The notes beneath the pieces are model-generated. The model saw nothing but the letters and a program-made list of their open reading frames with translations. It searched no databases and was not told where the DNA came from. From contig NZ_RRAZ01000025.1 of the NCBI RefSeq assembly GCF_003863335.1, forward strand, positions 1 to 53,873: a DNA stretch of 53,873 nt, read 5' to 3'. The position numbers and the translations under genes were made by a program. This document shows positions 33,503-42,111 of the stretch, piece by piece. Source of the DNA: Falsigemmobacter faecalis. GTDB lineage: Bacteria; Pseudomonadota; Alphaproteobacteria; Rhodobacterales; Rhodobacteraceae. Within the stretch, counting starts at the first letter, position 1, and the number at the start of each line of letters is the position of its first letter.

Positions 33503-35308
33503 TCACTCCGGCAGTTTGAAGACCGTCAGCTGACCGCCAAGCGCGGTGTAATCCGAAAGCGCCGCATAGCCGCCCACAGCACCCAGACCGTCGTTGGGGT
33601 TGGTCAGGCCTGCTGCCAGACCGATCCCCGCCCAGCCGCCGATCCCCGAGAGCACGCCGACATATTGCTTGCCGGCATTTTCATAGGTGAAGACGTTGCC
33701 GATGATGCCCGAGGGGGTTTTGAATTTGTAAAGCTCTTTGCCGGTCTCGGAGTCGACGGCCTTCAGGTAGCCTTCCAGCGTACCGTAGAAGACGATGTCG
33801 CCCGCGGTGGCCAGCGCCCCCGACCAGACCGAGAACTGCTCAGGCAGCGACCATTTGATCTCGCCTTTGGCAGCGTCCCAGGCGATGAAGTTGCCCATGC
33901 CGCCATGGCTGTTCGGCGCCGGGAACATCGAGAGGGTTGCACCGACATAGGGCTGACCGGCCGCATAGCTGACGCGGAAGGGCTCATAGTCCATGCAGAC
34001 GTGGTTGGTCGGCACATAGAACAGATTGGTCTTCGGCGAGAAGGCCGCCGGCTGCTGGTCTTTCGAGCCGAGGGCGGCCGGGCAGATGCCGGTGGTATTG
34101 GTGTCTTCGCCGTTCTGAGCGGTCGAATATTCCGCCACAACCTGCGGACGGCCATATTGATCGGAGGTTTTGTCCATCTCAACATGGGTTGCCCAGTTGA
34201 CCTGGGGGTCGAACTTCTCAGCAACCAGCAGCTCGCCGGTGACGCGGTCGAGGGTATAGCCAAAGCCGTTACGGTCAAAGTTGACCAGAACTTTGCGCAT
34301 CTGCCCGTCGATTTCGATATCGGCGAGGATGTTCTCGTTCACACCGTCGAAGTCCCACTCGTCATGCGGGGTCTTCTGGTAGAACCACTTCGCCATACCG
34401 GTGTCGGCATCGCGGGCCATGATGGTCATCGACCATTTGTTGTCGCCCGGGCGCTGGCTCGGGTTCCAGGTCGAGGGGTTCCCGGTGCCGTAATAGATCA
34501 GGTTCAGATCAGCGTCATAGGTGGACCAGCCCCAGGTGGTGCCGCCGCCGATCTGCCACTGGTCGCCTTCCCAGGAGTTGAGCGAGCTGTCTTTGCCGAT
34601 CGGCTTGCCCAGCACCATGGTGTTTTCCGGGTCAACCAGCATTTCCGCATCCGGGCCGGTCGAATAGGCGCGCCAGGCAAGGCTGCCGTCTTTGGTGTTA
34701 TAGGCGGTCAAGTGACCGCGCACACCATATTCACCGCCCGAGATGCCGACGAGCACCTTGTCGTTGACGATGGTGACGGTGGCGGTGTTGGTTTCCCCTT
34801 TGGACGGATCGCCGTTCACGACCGACCATTTTTCCGCGCCGGTTTTCGCGTCAAGCGCGACCAGCTTGGTATCCGCCTGGTGCAGATAAATGGTGTCATC
34901 CGCATAGGCGAGACCGCGGTAAACGGTGTCACAGCACATCACCCCGATCACATCGGCGTTCTGCTCGGGCACATAGCGCCACATGATCTTGCCTTCATCG
35001 GCAAGGTTCAGCGCGTAGACCATATTCGGGAACGGGGTATGGACATACATGATGCCCCCGATCACCAGCGGCGAGCCTTCATGCCCGCGCAGCACGCCGG
35101 TTGAGAAGGTCCATGCGACCTGCATTTTGCCGACGTTGTCTTTGTTGATGGCGTTCAGCTCTGAGTAGCGCTGCCCGGCATAATTGCCAAGCTGCTGTGC
35201 CCATTGCTTGGAATCCGCCTGCAGCGCCTTGACGGAGTCATTGGCAAGCGCAGGTGCTGCGGTCGATACAAGAAGCGCGGCCAACAGACCGAGCATTGAT
35301 CGTTTCAT
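33503..35308 (-). CDS. xoxF: XoxF lanthanide-dependent methanol dehydrogenase
   Basis: This 601-residue PQQ-dependent alcohol dehydrogenase oxidises methanol in the periplasm. A signal peptide ends at about Ala22 (STAAPALA). The vicinal disulfide that stacks on PQQ is Cys125-Cys126 (GVMCCDT). Metal ligands can be matched to known XoxF structures: Glu193 in GGEYG, Asn277 in GTGNPST, Asp319 (also catalytic) and Asp321 in DEWDFDGVN. The Asp at 321, where calcium MxaF enzymes have Ala, marks lanthanide dependence. W-motifs such as [14 protein letters not shown] and [15 protein letters not shown] are present. It is monocistronic: its own promoter with motif B lies upstream and a terminator lies downstream. 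Confidence 0.95.
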   Translation of the reverse strand: MKRSMLGLLAALLVSTAAPALANDSVKALQADSKQWAQQLGNYAGQRYSELNAINKDNVGKMQVAWTFSTGVLRGHEGSPLVIGGIMYVHTPFPNMVYALNLADEGKIMWRYVPEQNADVIGVMCCDTVYRGLAYADDTIYLHQADTKLVALDAKTGAEKWSVVNGDPSKGETNTATVTIVNDKVLVGISGGEYGVRGHLTAYNTKDGSLAWRAYSTGPDAEMLVDPENTMVLGKPIGKDSSLNSWEGDQWQIGGGTTWGWSTYDADLNLIYYGTGNPSTWNPSQRPGDNKWSMTIMARDADTGMAKWFYQKTPHDEWDFDGVNENILADIEIDGQMRKVLVNFDRNGFGYTLDRVTGELLVAEKFDPQVNWATHVEMDKTSDQYGRPQVVAEYSTAQNGEDTNTTGICPAALGSKDQQPAAFSPKTNLFYVPTNHVCMDYEPFRVSYAAGQPYVGATLSMFPAPNSHGGMGNFIAWDAAKGEIKWSLPEQFSVWSGALATAGDIVFYGTLEGYLKAVDSETGKELYKFKTPSGIIGNVFTYENAGKQYVGVLSGIGGWAGIGLAAGLTNPNDGLGAVGGYAALSDYTALGGQLTVFKLPE

Positions 35309-35416
35309 CTCAGGTTCTCCTCCCCTGGGTGCATAAGCTCACCGTCGGCCTCCTCAAGCCTGAAGACGGGTTCTTAATATTTTCTTATGAAGCGGCAGTT
35401 GCGGGATTCTGTCAAC

Positions 35417-35446
35417 GTGTCCGGTGTCTGCTGCGACCAAAGTATG
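35417..35446 (-). promoter_or_regulatory. Shared C1 promoter motif, copy B (xoxF)
   Basis: On the minus strand CATACTTTGGTC (35446-35435) is followed by GACACCGGACAC (35428-35417), about 110 bp upstream of the xoxF start. The first 8 bases CATACTTT are identical to copy A. It lies between the terminator of the cytochrome c gene and xoxF. Confidence 0.45.
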
Positions 35447-35464
35447 AGGCGCGCGGGCCCATAA

Positions 35465-35490
35465 AACAAAGGCCGCCCCGAAGGGCGGCC
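35465..35490 (-). terminator. Rho-independent terminator after the cytochrome c gene
   Basis: GGCCGCCC (35471-35478) and GGGCGGCC (35483-35490) flank a CGAA (TTCG on the transcript) tetraloop, followed on the minus strand by TTTGTTTTAT. A textbook terminator that isolates xoxF from the gfa-adh-fghA-cyc unit. Confidence 0.9.
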
Positions 35491-35514
35491 CGATCCGCGG
35501 CAGCGCAGGATCCG

Positions 35515-35910
35515 TTACTCGGCTGCAGGGGCCTGGGCGTGCAGATAGGCAATCAGATCCGTGCGCTCATCGGCTTTTTTCAGGCCGGCAAAGGACATCT
35601 TATGGCCTTTGTACATCAACTTCGGATCGCTCAGGAAGGCGTCAAGCTGTTCATCGCTCCAGACATCGCCCGCTTCCCCGGCGGCTTTGAGCGGATTTGA
35701 GTAAGCAAAGCCTTCGAGCGAGCCAACGACGCGGCCGGCCACGCCATGAAGATTGGGCCCGGCCCGTTTCGGACCATCCGCCTCGACGGTATGGCAGGCG
35801 GCGCATTTGCGAAAGACTTTTGCGCCCTTTTCCGCATCACCCTCAGCAAAAGCAGCCGGGGCAAGGCTCATCAGGGTCAGCGCGGTCAGCGCACCGGTCA
35901 GTCGGATCAT
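35515..35910 (-). CDS. Class I cytochrome c (c2/c550-like)
   Basis: This 131-residue periplasmic cytochrome has a signal peptide (TALTLMSLAPAAFA, cut before EGD) and one haem, Cys36-Cys39-His40 in KCAACH. GPNLHGVAGRVVG is the conserved Pro/Gly loop of mitochondrial-type cytochromes c, and the probable axial Met105 lies in GHKMSFAGL. It is close to small soluble c2/c550 cytochromes that pass electrons to cytochrome oxidases. The gene follows fghA by 34 bp and ends the formaldehyde operon with a strong terminator. It may accept electrons from XoxG or directly from XoxF. Gene name uncertain (a cytochrome of this type is called CycI or CycB in relatives). Confidence 0.87.
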   Translation of the reverse strand: MIRLTGALTALTLMSLAPAAFAEGDAEKGAKVFRKCAACHTVEADGPKRAGPNLHGVAGRVVGSLEGFAYSNPLKAAGEAGDVWSDEQLDAFLSDPKLMYKGHKMSFAGLKKADERTDLIAYLHAQAPAAE

Positions 35911-35944
35911 CTTTTCCTCCTCAGATTCCTGAGCACGTTGTGCC

Positions 35945-36775
35945 TCAGGTGCACAGGTTTGTCGCGTGGAACTTCACATGGTCCTGCATCACGCTTGCGA
36001 CATAGAAATAGCTGTGATCATAAGTTTCAATCAGCCGGAAGCGCAAAGGCTGCCGCTTCAGGGTCGCGGCCGTCACCAGTGCCTCAGGTTTCAGCAGATC
36101 AAGGAACTGATCTTTCGCGCCCTGATCGACCATGATGGTGCCGGGATAGCCTTTTTCCGCCAGCAGGAGAGAGGCGTCGTGACCCGCCCATGTGCTCTCA
36201 TCCGCGCCAAGATAGGCCGTCAGCTGCTTGCGGCCCCAGTCGCTGGCCGTGGGATTGGCGATGGGCGAGATCGCCGAGACGGAGCGGTAGATCTCAGGGT
36301 GGCTCAGCGCCAGGGTCAGCGCGCCATGCCCGCCCATGGAATGCCCGGTGATGCCCTGGGCTTCGCGGTCGAGCGGGAAGTTCTCAAAGACCAGATCGGG
36401 CAGTTCTTTGGCGATATAGTCCCACATCTGAAAATGCGGCGCCCAGGGGGCTTCGGTCGCGTTGACGTAAAAGCCCGCGCCCTGGCCCAGATCATAGGCC
36501 GCATCATTGGCCACGCCCTCACCGCGCGGCGAGGTGTCGGGAAAGATCAGCGCGATGCCTTCTTCTGCGGCCCATTGCTGTGCACCGGCTTTGGTCATGG
36601 CGTTTTCATGGGTGCAGGTCAGGCCTGAGAGAAACCACAGCACCGGCACTTTGCCGTGTTTGGCCTGGGGCGGCAGATAGACGGCGAAGGTCATCTCACA
36701 CCGGCAGGCGTCAGAGCTGTGCGAATAGACGCCCTGAACCCCTCCGAAGGAGGCGTTTTCTGACAGGGTTTTCAT
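35945..36775 (-). CDS. fghA: S-formylglutathione hydrolase
   Basis: This 276-residue alpha/beta-hydrolase of the esterase D family cleaves S-formylglutathione to formate and glutathione in the cytoplasm. The nucleophile is Ser146 in TGHSMGGHG. The N-terminal FAVYLPPQAKHGKVPVLWFL and LSGLTCTHENAMTKAGAQQW are standard, and the C-terminal ETYDHSYFYVASVMQDHV contains the catalytic His. I start at ATG 36775 behind AAAGGAC. Eleven further upstream codons are not supported. It follows the class III ADH gene by about 96 bp, with a hairpin between, and completes the glutathione pathway with Gfa and the ADH. Confidence 0.93.
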   Translation of the reverse strand: MKTLSENASFGGVQGVYSHSSDACRCEMTFAVYLPPQAKHGKVPVLWFLSGLTCTHENAMTKAGAQQWAAEEGIALIFPDTSPRGEGVANDAAYDLGQGAGFYVNATEAPWAPHFQMWDYIAKELPDLVFENFPLDREAQGITGHSMGGHGALTLALSHPEIYRSVSAISPIANPTASDWGRKQLTAYLGADESTWAGHDASLLLAEKGYPGTIMVDQGAKDQFLDLLKPEALVTAATLKRQPLRFRLIETYDHSYFYVASVMQDHVKFHATNLCT

Positions 36776-36828
36776 GGCAGGGTCCTTTGGCTGAAGCGGC
36801 AGGCGCAACCTGGCCCGCGCGCGACGGG

Positions 36829-36860
36829 CCTGACCGCGCAGCGCTCTGCGCGCGGTCAGG
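36829..36860 (-). promoter_or_regulatory. Intercistronic hairpin between ADH and fghA
   Basis: CCTGACCGCGC (36829-36839) pairs with GCGCGGTCAGG (36850-36860), an 11-bp stem without a T-run. It lies just past the ADH stop. It could attenuate or stabilise the upstream message. It is unlikely to be a full terminator. Confidence 0.5.
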
Positions 36861-36871
36861 CGTTCAGGGGA

Positions 36872-38005
36872 TCAGAATTCGACGACGGCGCGGATCGATT
36901 TGCCTTCGTGCATCAGATCGAAGCCCTTGTTGATCTCCTCAAGCTTCAGCTTATGGGTGATCATCGAGTCGATCTCGATTTTGCCCTGCATGTACCAATC
37001 CACGATCTTCGGCACATCGGTGCGCCCGCGTGCGCCGCCAAAAGCGGTGCCTTTCCAGACGCGGCCGGTGACCAGCTGGAACGGACGGGTCTGAATTTCC
37101 GCGCCCGCCGGGGCCACGCCGATTACCACCGAGACACCCCAGCCGCGGTGGGTGCATTCCAGCGCGTCGCGCATCACCTTGACGTTGCCGGTGCAGTCGA
37201 AGGAATAATCCGCGCCGCCGATCTGATCGAAGGGGGTCTTGGTCAGATCCACGATATGCTGAACGACCGAGCCTTCGATCTCTTTGGGGTTGACGAAGTG
37301 GGTCATCCCGAACTTCTCGCCCCATTCTTTCTTGTCGTTGTTCAGATCCACACCGATGATCATATCGGCCCCGGCCATTTTCAGGCCCTGGATGACGTTG
37401 AGACCAATGCCGCCCAGACCAAAGACCACGGCTTTCGCGCCGATTTCCACCTTTGCGGTGTTCAGAACGGCCCCGATCCCGGTGGTCACGCCGCAGCCGA
37501 TATAGCAGATTTTGTCAAAGGGTGCTGCCGGATCCACTTTCGCCAGCGCGATTTCGGGCATGACGGTGTGGTTCGCAAAGGTCGAGCAGCCCATATAGTG
37601 ATAGATCGGCGTACCATCGAGCATCGAGAAGCGGGTGGTGCCATCGGGCATCAGGCCCTGGCCCTGCGTCGAGCGGATCGAGGTGCAGAGGTTGGTTTTC
37701 TGCGACAGGCACGAGGGGCATTCGCGGCACTCAGGGGTGTAAAGCGGGATCACGTGATCGCCCGGCTTCAGCGTGGTGACGCCCTCGCCGACTTCGATGA
37801 CGATGCCTGCGCCTTCATGGCCCAGAATGCAGGGGAAGATGCCTTCCGGGTCCGCGCCCGAGCGGGTGAACTCATCGGTGTGGCAAAGGCCGGTGGCTTT
37901 GATTTCAATGAGGACCTCGCCCTTCTTCGGGCCTTCGAGGTTCACCTCCATGATTTCCAGGGGTTTGCCGGCGGCAAGGGCGACGGCGGCACGGGTGCGC
38001 ATCAT
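36872..38005 (-). CDS. flhA: S-(hydroxymethyl)glutathione dehydrogenase (class III alcohol dehydrogenase)
   Basis: This 377-residue NAD- and zinc-dependent enzyme oxidises S-hydroxymethylglutathione to S-formylglutathione in the cytoplasm. The catalytic zinc ligands are Cys41 (GLCHTDE), His63-Glu64 (LGHEGAG) and a later Cys in YIGCGVTTG. The structural zinc is bound by Cys93, Cys96, Cys99 and Cys107 ([17 protein letters not shown]). The NAD site [12 protein letters not shown] with IGVDLNNDK is visible. The class III-specific [12 protein letters not shown] segment confirms the subgroup. In Paracoccus this gene is called flhA, elsewhere adhI, adhC or frmA. It lies between gfa and fghA. Confidence 0.94.
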   Translation of the reverse strand: MMRTRAAVALAAGKPLEIMEVNLEGPKKGEVLIEIKATGLCHTDEFTRSGADPEGIFPCILGHEGAGIVIEVGEGVTTLKPGDHVIPLYTPECRECPSCLSQKTNLCTSIRSTQGQGLMPDGTTRFSMLDGTPIYHYMGCSTFANHTVMPEIALAKVDPAAPFDKICYIGCGVTTGIGAVLNTAKVEIGAKAVVFGLGGIGLNVIQGLKMAGADMIIGVDLNNDKKEWGEKFGMTHFVNPKEIEGSVVQHIVDLTKTPFDQIGGADYSFDCTGNVKVMRDALECTHRGWGVSVVIGVAPAGAEIQTRPFQLVTGRVWKGTAFGGARGRTDVPKIVDWYMQGKIEIDSMITHKLKLEEINKGFDLMHEGKSIRAVVEF

Positions 38006-38078
38006 GGATATTCTCCTGGGGTTCGACTTTGGTCAAAGGGGCAGGGGCACAGGCCCCCGGATCGGTTCAGACAGAAGC

Positions 38079-38112
38079 GGGGCCGGGCGGCGCGAACGCC
38101 GGGCCCGGCCCC
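38079..38112 (-). promoter_or_regulatory. Intercistronic hairpin between gfa and ADH
   Basis: GGGGCCGGGC (38079-38088) and GCCCGGCCCC (38103-38112) form a 10-bp stem with a 14-nt loop, placed right after the gfa stop. No T-run follows on the minus strand, so read-through into the ADH gene is likely. Confidence 0.5.
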
Positions 38113-38128
38113 TTCGGGAGGAAGAGGA

Positions 38129-38710
38129 TCAGGCTTTCAGCGCGCCCGATTGTTTCGCAACATGGGTCGCAATCGCATCCATCAGCGGCGGCGACAGCGC
38201 GTCATAGGGCTCAAGGCCGAGCTCTTTCAGACGGGCGCGGATATCGCCCATCCGCGAAGGCTCAACGCCGGATTCGATGATCGAAGAGACGAAGGCCGCA
38301 AACTGCGGCTCGCTCCAGCCGTCCTGGTCCGAGAGTTCGGTGTGAACGAAATCAAGGCCGTAGAACGGATGCCCGGTGTTCTCAATGCGGCCATACATAT
38401 GCGCACCGCAGCCCGAGCAGGCATGGCGCTGAATGGGGGCCGCTTCATTGACGATCTTCAGTTTATGACCGTTCGCGGTGACGCTGACCGCATCACGGCC
38501 GACAACGGCAACCTGGCTGAAGACGGCCCCGTCGGGCTTCCAGCATTTGGTGCAGCCGCAGACGTGGTTATGCGCGGTCTGACCGCCCACTTTCACTTCC
38601 ACCTTATCGGTGGCGCAGTTGCAGTGCAGCGTGCCACCGGCGAAATCTGCGCGGCCCTGTTTCACGCCACCGTCTACCGCCGGATGGATCTTAATATGTT
38701 CGTAAGTCAC
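38129..38710 (-). CDS. gfa: S-(hydroxymethyl)glutathione synthase (glutathione-dependent formaldehyde-activating enzyme)
   Basis: This 193-residue zinc protein of the Gfa family promotes addition of glutathione to formaldehyde, the entry step of the pathway. Zinc-binding cysteines are visible: Cys30 and Cys32 (LHCNCA), Cys51, Cys53 and Cys56 (VCGCTKCW), Cys98 and Cys101 ([10 protein letters not shown]). The C-terminal [18 protein letters not shown] is typical. The start is a GTG at 38710 preceded by AGGAGGAG. The ATG-started frame to 38809 would add unrelated Arg/Ser-rich residues. It is the first gene of the gfa-ADH-fghA-cytochrome unit and shares a 210-bp divergent region with moxR. Confidence 0.92.
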   Translation of the reverse strand: MTYEHIKIHPAVDGGVKQGRADFAGGTLHCNCATDKVEVKVGGQTAHNHVCGCTKCWKPDGAVFSQVAVVGRDAVSVTANGHKLKIVNEAAPIQRHACSGCGAHMYGRIENTGHPFYGLDFVHTELSDQDGWSEPQFAAFVSSIIESGVEPSRMGDIRARLKELGLEPYDALSPPLMDAIATHVAKQSGALKA

Positions 38711-38920
38711 GTCCGTTCTCCTCCTGAATCGAACCGATCCCGGGGAGTGTCGGCTGCGCCCGCCGCTCGCGCAATTCAGCAAAAGGGTGGAGACGCGAAG
38801 CCCCGCCACCCAAAGCGCCTCTCAACCTAAAGCATGAGGGGGAAAGCCCGGAAAATCGTTGGCGGACTGGTTTAAACGCGCCAATCTGCCGTTCGGAGGT
38901 CAGGTTCGGGAGGGCTGAGG

Positions 38921-39928
38921 ATGATCGAAGCAACAGCGGTTGCCACGCAACCACGGGGGGCGGATGGCGCGGCCATGGCGCCCCTGATTGCCCTCGCGGC
39001 AGATCTGCGCCGGGGCCTTGTGGGACATGAATATCTGACGGACCGTCTGCTGATCGCGCTGCTGACCTCGGGCCATGTGCTGATTGAGGGGCCGCCGGGG
39101 CTGGCGAAGACGCGGGCGGTGAAGCTGCTCTCTGCGGGGCTGTCGGGCAGTTTTGCACGGGTGCAGTGTACCCCGGATCTGATGCCCTCTGACATCACCG
39201 GCACCCAGGTCTATCACCCCGACAGCGGCGCCTTCAGCTTCCGCGAGGGGCCGCTTTTCCACAATCTGGTGCTGGTCGATGAGATCAACCGCGCGCCGCC
39301 GAAGGTGCAGTCGGCGCTGCTGGAGGCCATGGCCGAGCGTCAGGTGACCAGCGGGGGCGAAACCCGCATGCTGCCGGACCCTTTCCTTGTGGTCGCGACC
39401 CAGAACCCCATTGAACATGAGGGCACCTTTCCGCTGCCCGAAGCGCAGCTGGACCGCTTTTTGCTGCATGTGGATCTGGCACTTCCGGGCGCCGAGGATG
39501 AGCGCGCGATCCTAGATCTCGTTGAGGCTGAGGGCCTTGCACTGACGCCGCCCGCCCAGAACCGCATCACCCGTGTTGAGGCTGGCGCAATTCATGCGGC
39601 CCGCGCCCATGTGGCGCAGATCCATCTGGCCCCGGCTCTGCGCGATTATATCGTGCGGCTGGTCGTCGGCACGCGGGAGACGGCGGGCGGCCCGCTGGAC
39701 GGGCTGGTCGGACATGCGGTCTCGCCGCGTGGCTCGCTGGCGCTGGCGGCGGGGGCGCGGGCGCGGGCCGCGCTGCTCGGGCGTGATCATGCGCTGCCTG
39801 AAGACGTCACGGCGCTGGCCCCCGATGCGCTTGGTCACCGGATTATTCCGGGCTGGCGTGCGACCTCTGAAGGGGTCACCGGACGGGATCTGATTGCGCG
39901 GCTGCTTGATCATGTCCGGCCCTGGTAA
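38921..39928 (+). CDS. moxR: MoxR-family AAA+ ATPase (MxaR-like)
   Basis: This 335-residue cytoplasmic AAA+ chaperone has Walker A GPPGLAKTR (about 57-65), Walker B LVLVDEINRAPPKVQSALLE, sensor 1 ATQNPIEHEGTFPLPEAQLD, the arginine finger region and a C-terminal lid (AVSPRGSLALAAGARARAAL). The family assists metal insertion or assembly of protein complexes together with VWA proteins. MoxR was first named from methanol dehydrogenase clusters, where it is also called MxaR. It opens a seven-gene overlapping operon, divergent from gfa. The place next to xoxF and gfa, with no mxaF in view, suggests it serves a PQQ enzyme here. Confidence 0.92.
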   Translation: MIEATAVATQPRGADGAAMAPLIALAADLRRGLVGHEYLTDRLLIALLTSGHVLIEGPPGLAKTRAVKLLSAGLSGSFARVQCTPDLMPSDITGTQVYHPDSGAFSFREGPLFHNLVLVDEINRAPPKVQSALLEAMAERQVTSGGETRMLPDPFLVVATQNPIEHEGTFPLPEAQLDRFLLHVDLALPGAEDERAILDLVEAEGLALTPPAQNRITRVEAGAIHAARAHVAQIHLAPALRDYIVRLVVGTRETAGGPLDGLVGHAVSPRGSLALAAGARARAALLGRDHALPEDVTALAPDALGHRIIPGWRATSEGVTGRDLIARLLDHVRPW

Positions 39929-40817
39929 CACCCCGGCCGCCAGAGCCCCGGCCCTCAGCGGCGATCAGGTGACGGTGGCCGCCCTTCTCGCGCTGGAATT
40001 CGCGCCGCCGCTGCCGCAGGACATCCCTGCGCTGGCGCTGGCGAAGCGCCCGGGCATCACGGCCACCCGCGCCGCGGGGCAGGGCCATGTGATCCGGGAA
40101 CTGCGCCCCTTTGCCGACGGCGATGACCCGCGCTTTCTCGATGCGGCGGCTTCGGCCCGGGCGGGCAGCCCGCAGGTGCGCGGCTTTCATGAGGACCGCG
40201 AGGGGAACCTGCTGCTGATCGCCGATTTTCGCCGCCCCATGCTCTGGGGCAGCCGGCTGCGCTTTCGCTCGGTTGCGGCGGCAGAGGTGCTGATGCGGCT
40301 CGGCTGGCAGGCTATGGCGGCAGGCGGCGCAGCAGGTCTGGTGACGCTCTCGGATCAGGGCCTTGAGGTGACGCGCCCCCGCGCCCGCCACAGCGGGATG
40401 TCGCGGATCGCCTCTCATCTGGCCCGCGCCCACCAGGCGGCACTGGCCGCACAGCAGGGCCCCCATGAAACCCCCGATCTCGACAGCCAGCTTGCAGCGG
40501 CCCTGCGCCATGCCCCGCCCGGGGCTATGGTGGCGCTGGCCAGCGGTCTGGATGCCCCTGGCGCGGGTCTGACAGCGGTGCTCGCAGCCCTGGCGCAGCG
40601 CGGACCGGCCACCCTTTTGCTCATTGAAGACCCGATGGAGCGCGCTGCGCCGGCGGGGGCGCTGGCCAGTCACCGGGCCGGTGCCGCCCCCTCTGAGCTT
40701 TTGTCCTTCGGCGCGCTGCCCGCCAGCCGCAGCCGCCGGGCGGCAAATCTGCATCTGCCTGGCCTTCGGGTCGCGCGGATCGCCTCTGACACCTCTGCGC
40801 GGGAGGCGGCAGGATGA
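39912..40817 (+). CDS. mxaS: DUF58 protein (MxaS-like)
   Basis: This 301-residue protein of the DUF58 family accompanies MoxR ATPases. Family features include the VIRELRPFADGDDPRFLDAA segment (normally ReYxxGDdxRxIdW, here modified) and FHEDREGNLLLIADFRRPM, the VWA-like strand. A long Ala/Arg-rich C-terminal region follows. No membrane segment is obvious. I start at ATG 39912, which overlaps moxR by 17 bp. MxaS of Methylobacterium occupies the same slot after MxaR. Its function is thought to be linked to substrate recognition by MoxR, with no defined chemistry. Confidence 0.78.
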   Translation: MSGPGNTPAARAPALSGDQVTVAALLALEFAPPLPQDIPALALAKRPGITATRAAGQGHVIRELRPFADGDDPRFLDAAASARAGSPQVRGFHEDREGNLLLIADFRRPMLWGSRLRFRSVAAAEVLMRLGWQAMAAGGAAGLVTLSDQGLEVTRPRARHSGMSRIASHLARAHQAALAAQQGPHETPDLDSQLAAALRHAPPGAMVALASGLDAPGAGLTAVLAALAQRGPATLLLIEDPMERAAPAGALASHRAGAAPSELLSFGALPASRSRRAANLHLPGLRVARIASDTSAREAAG

Positions 40818-41170
40818 GCGCCGGGGTCGCCGCCAATCTGCATCCCCCCCGCCTGCCGGAGGCTTTCCTGACCGCGGGTCCGGCGGATTATCTGCTGGCC
40901 TTCGGGCTGGGCCTTCTGCTTGCGGGTCTGATCTGGTGGCTGATCGCACCGGGCCTGAAGCGCAGACCGCCGCGCATCCCCCTCAGGGCCGCGGCGCAGG
41001 CGGCCCGCGATCTTCCCCCGGGTGAAGGGATGCTGGCCCTTGCCGCGCTCGCCGCAAAACGCGGCGTGGAGCTGACATCTGCCGAGCAGTCGGCGCTTTA
41101 CGCCCCCGATCCCGGGCCTGCGCGTGAGGCTCTGGCGGCGCGGCTCTCGCGCCGGGGGGGACTGCGATGA
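40814..41170 (+). CDS. Small single-pass membrane protein of the MoxR operon
   Basis: This 118-residue protein has one transmembrane segment at about 27-48 (YLLAFGLGLLLAGLIWWLIA). A basic stretch (PGLKRRPPRIPLR) and a cytoplasmic helical tail (GMLALAALAAKRGVELTSAE) follow. This is the layout of DUF4381-type proteins that sit between DUF58 and VWA genes in MoxR operons. The position equals that of mxaA in mxaRSACKL clusters, but true MxaA proteins are much larger, so I leave it unnamed. ATGA overlaps with mxaS and with the next gene show tight coupling. It probably anchors or bridges the VWA proteins. Confidence 0.7.
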   Translation: MSAGVAANLHPPRLPEAFLTAGPADYLLAFGLGLLLAGLIWWLIAPGLKRRPPRIPLRAAAQAARDLPPGEGMLALAALAAKRGVELTSAEQSALYAPDPGPAREALAARLSRRGGLR

Positions 41171-42111
41171 TCAGTTTTGCGCTGCCGCTTGCGGTCCTTC
41201 TGCTGCTGGTGCCCTTTCTCGTGCAGCTGCTGCCGCCCCGCGCCACCGCGCTGAGCAGTCTGGAGCTGCCCGAGGGCATCCGCGCCGAGGGGCAGCCGCC
41301 CGCAAGGCTCAACCCGCTGCGCGGACGCCGGGGGCTGTCGCTGCTGATCTGGGCGCTGCTGACGCTGGCGCTGGCGCAGCCGCAACAGGTGAAGCTGCGG
41401 CCGGACCGCAGCGCCACGGGGCGCGATATTCTGCTGGTCCTTGATATGTCGGGCTCTATGGCGACCGAGGATTTCACCCTTGATGGCGAGACCGTCTCAC
41501 GGCTGGCGGCGGTGCGCAAAGTGGCGGGCGAATTCATCCGCGACCGTCAGGGCGACCGGGTCGGGCTGATCGTTTTTGCCGACCGCGCCTATGTCTTAAG
41601 CCCGCTCAGCCATGATCTGAACGCCGTGGTGCGCGCCCTTGATGAAGCGGTGATCGGGCTGACCGGGCGCTCGACGGCGATCTCGGACGGGCTGGGGCTT
41701 GCGCTGAAACGCAGTCTGGCGTCGGAGGCCCGGTCGCGGGTGATCGTGCTCTTTTCAGACGGGCGCGATACGGCGGCGCGGATCGACGCCAGAGAGGTGG
41801 CGCGGCTTTCAGCGCAGGCGGGGATCCGCATTCACAGCGTGGCGCTTGGGCCCGATGATCTGGAAACAAGGCCCACGGCGCGTGATGCGGTGGACATCGC
41901 CACCCTGCGCGATATCGCCGAAATTGCCGGGGGCGAGACCTTCCGCGTCCGCAGTCTCGAAGATCTGCAGGCCATGGCCGACACGCTGGACGCGCTGGAG
42001 CCGAACCCGGCGCTGCGCCCGCCGATCGCGGTTTATCAGGGGCTCTGGCCCTGGCCTGCCGGTCTGGCACTCTTGCTTCTGGGGGTACTGATGTGGCGCA
42101 GACCGTCATGA
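41167..42111 (+). CDS. mxaC: VWA-domain membrane protein (MxaC/BatA-like)
   Basis: This 314-residue inner-membrane protein has an N-terminal helix (SFALPLAVLLLLVPFLVQLL), a second helix near 57-71 (LSLLIWALLTLALA), then a von Willebrand A domain with an intact metal-ion adhesion site. The site has Asp93-x-Ser-x-Ser in LDMSGSMATED, the Thr in LTGRSTAISDGLG and the Asp in LFSDGRDTAAR. A C-terminal helix (WPAGLALLLLGVLMW) closes it. In MxaC and BatA the VWA domain lies in the periplasm. MxaACKL are needed for calcium insertion in MxaFI-type methanol dehydrogenase. This homologue lies near XoxF. Overlaps both neighbours. Confidence 0.82.
   Translation: MISFALPLAVLLLLVPFLVQLLPPRATALSSLELPEGIRAEGQPPARLNPLRGRRGLSLLIWALLTLALAQPQQVKLRPDRSATGRDILLVLDMSGSMATEDFTLDGETVSRLAAVRKVAGEFIRDRQGDRVGLIVFADRAYVLSPLSHDLNAVVRALDEAVIGLTGRSTAISDGLGLALKRSLASEARSRVIVLFSDGRDTAARIDAREVARLSAQAGIRIHSVALGPDDLETRPTARDAVDIATLRDIAEIAGGETFRVRSLEDLQAMADTLDALEPNPALRPPIAVYQGLWPWPAGLALLLLGVLMWRRPS

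Noticed and set aside
33665-35104. 479-codon plus-strand open frame over xoxF
   Set aside because: It is a shadow of xoxF. The product has no family features and there is no ribosome site.
33503-35308. Calcium-dependent MxaF as an alternative to XoxF
   Set aside because: Asp instead of Ala two residues after the catalytic Asp, and the xoxGJ neighbours, favour the lanthanide enzyme. No small MxaI subunit gene is present.
36908-38830. 640-codon plus-strand open frame over the class III ADH and gfa
   Set aside because: It spans two well-supported opposite-strand genes and their intergenic hairpin, with no recognisable domain.
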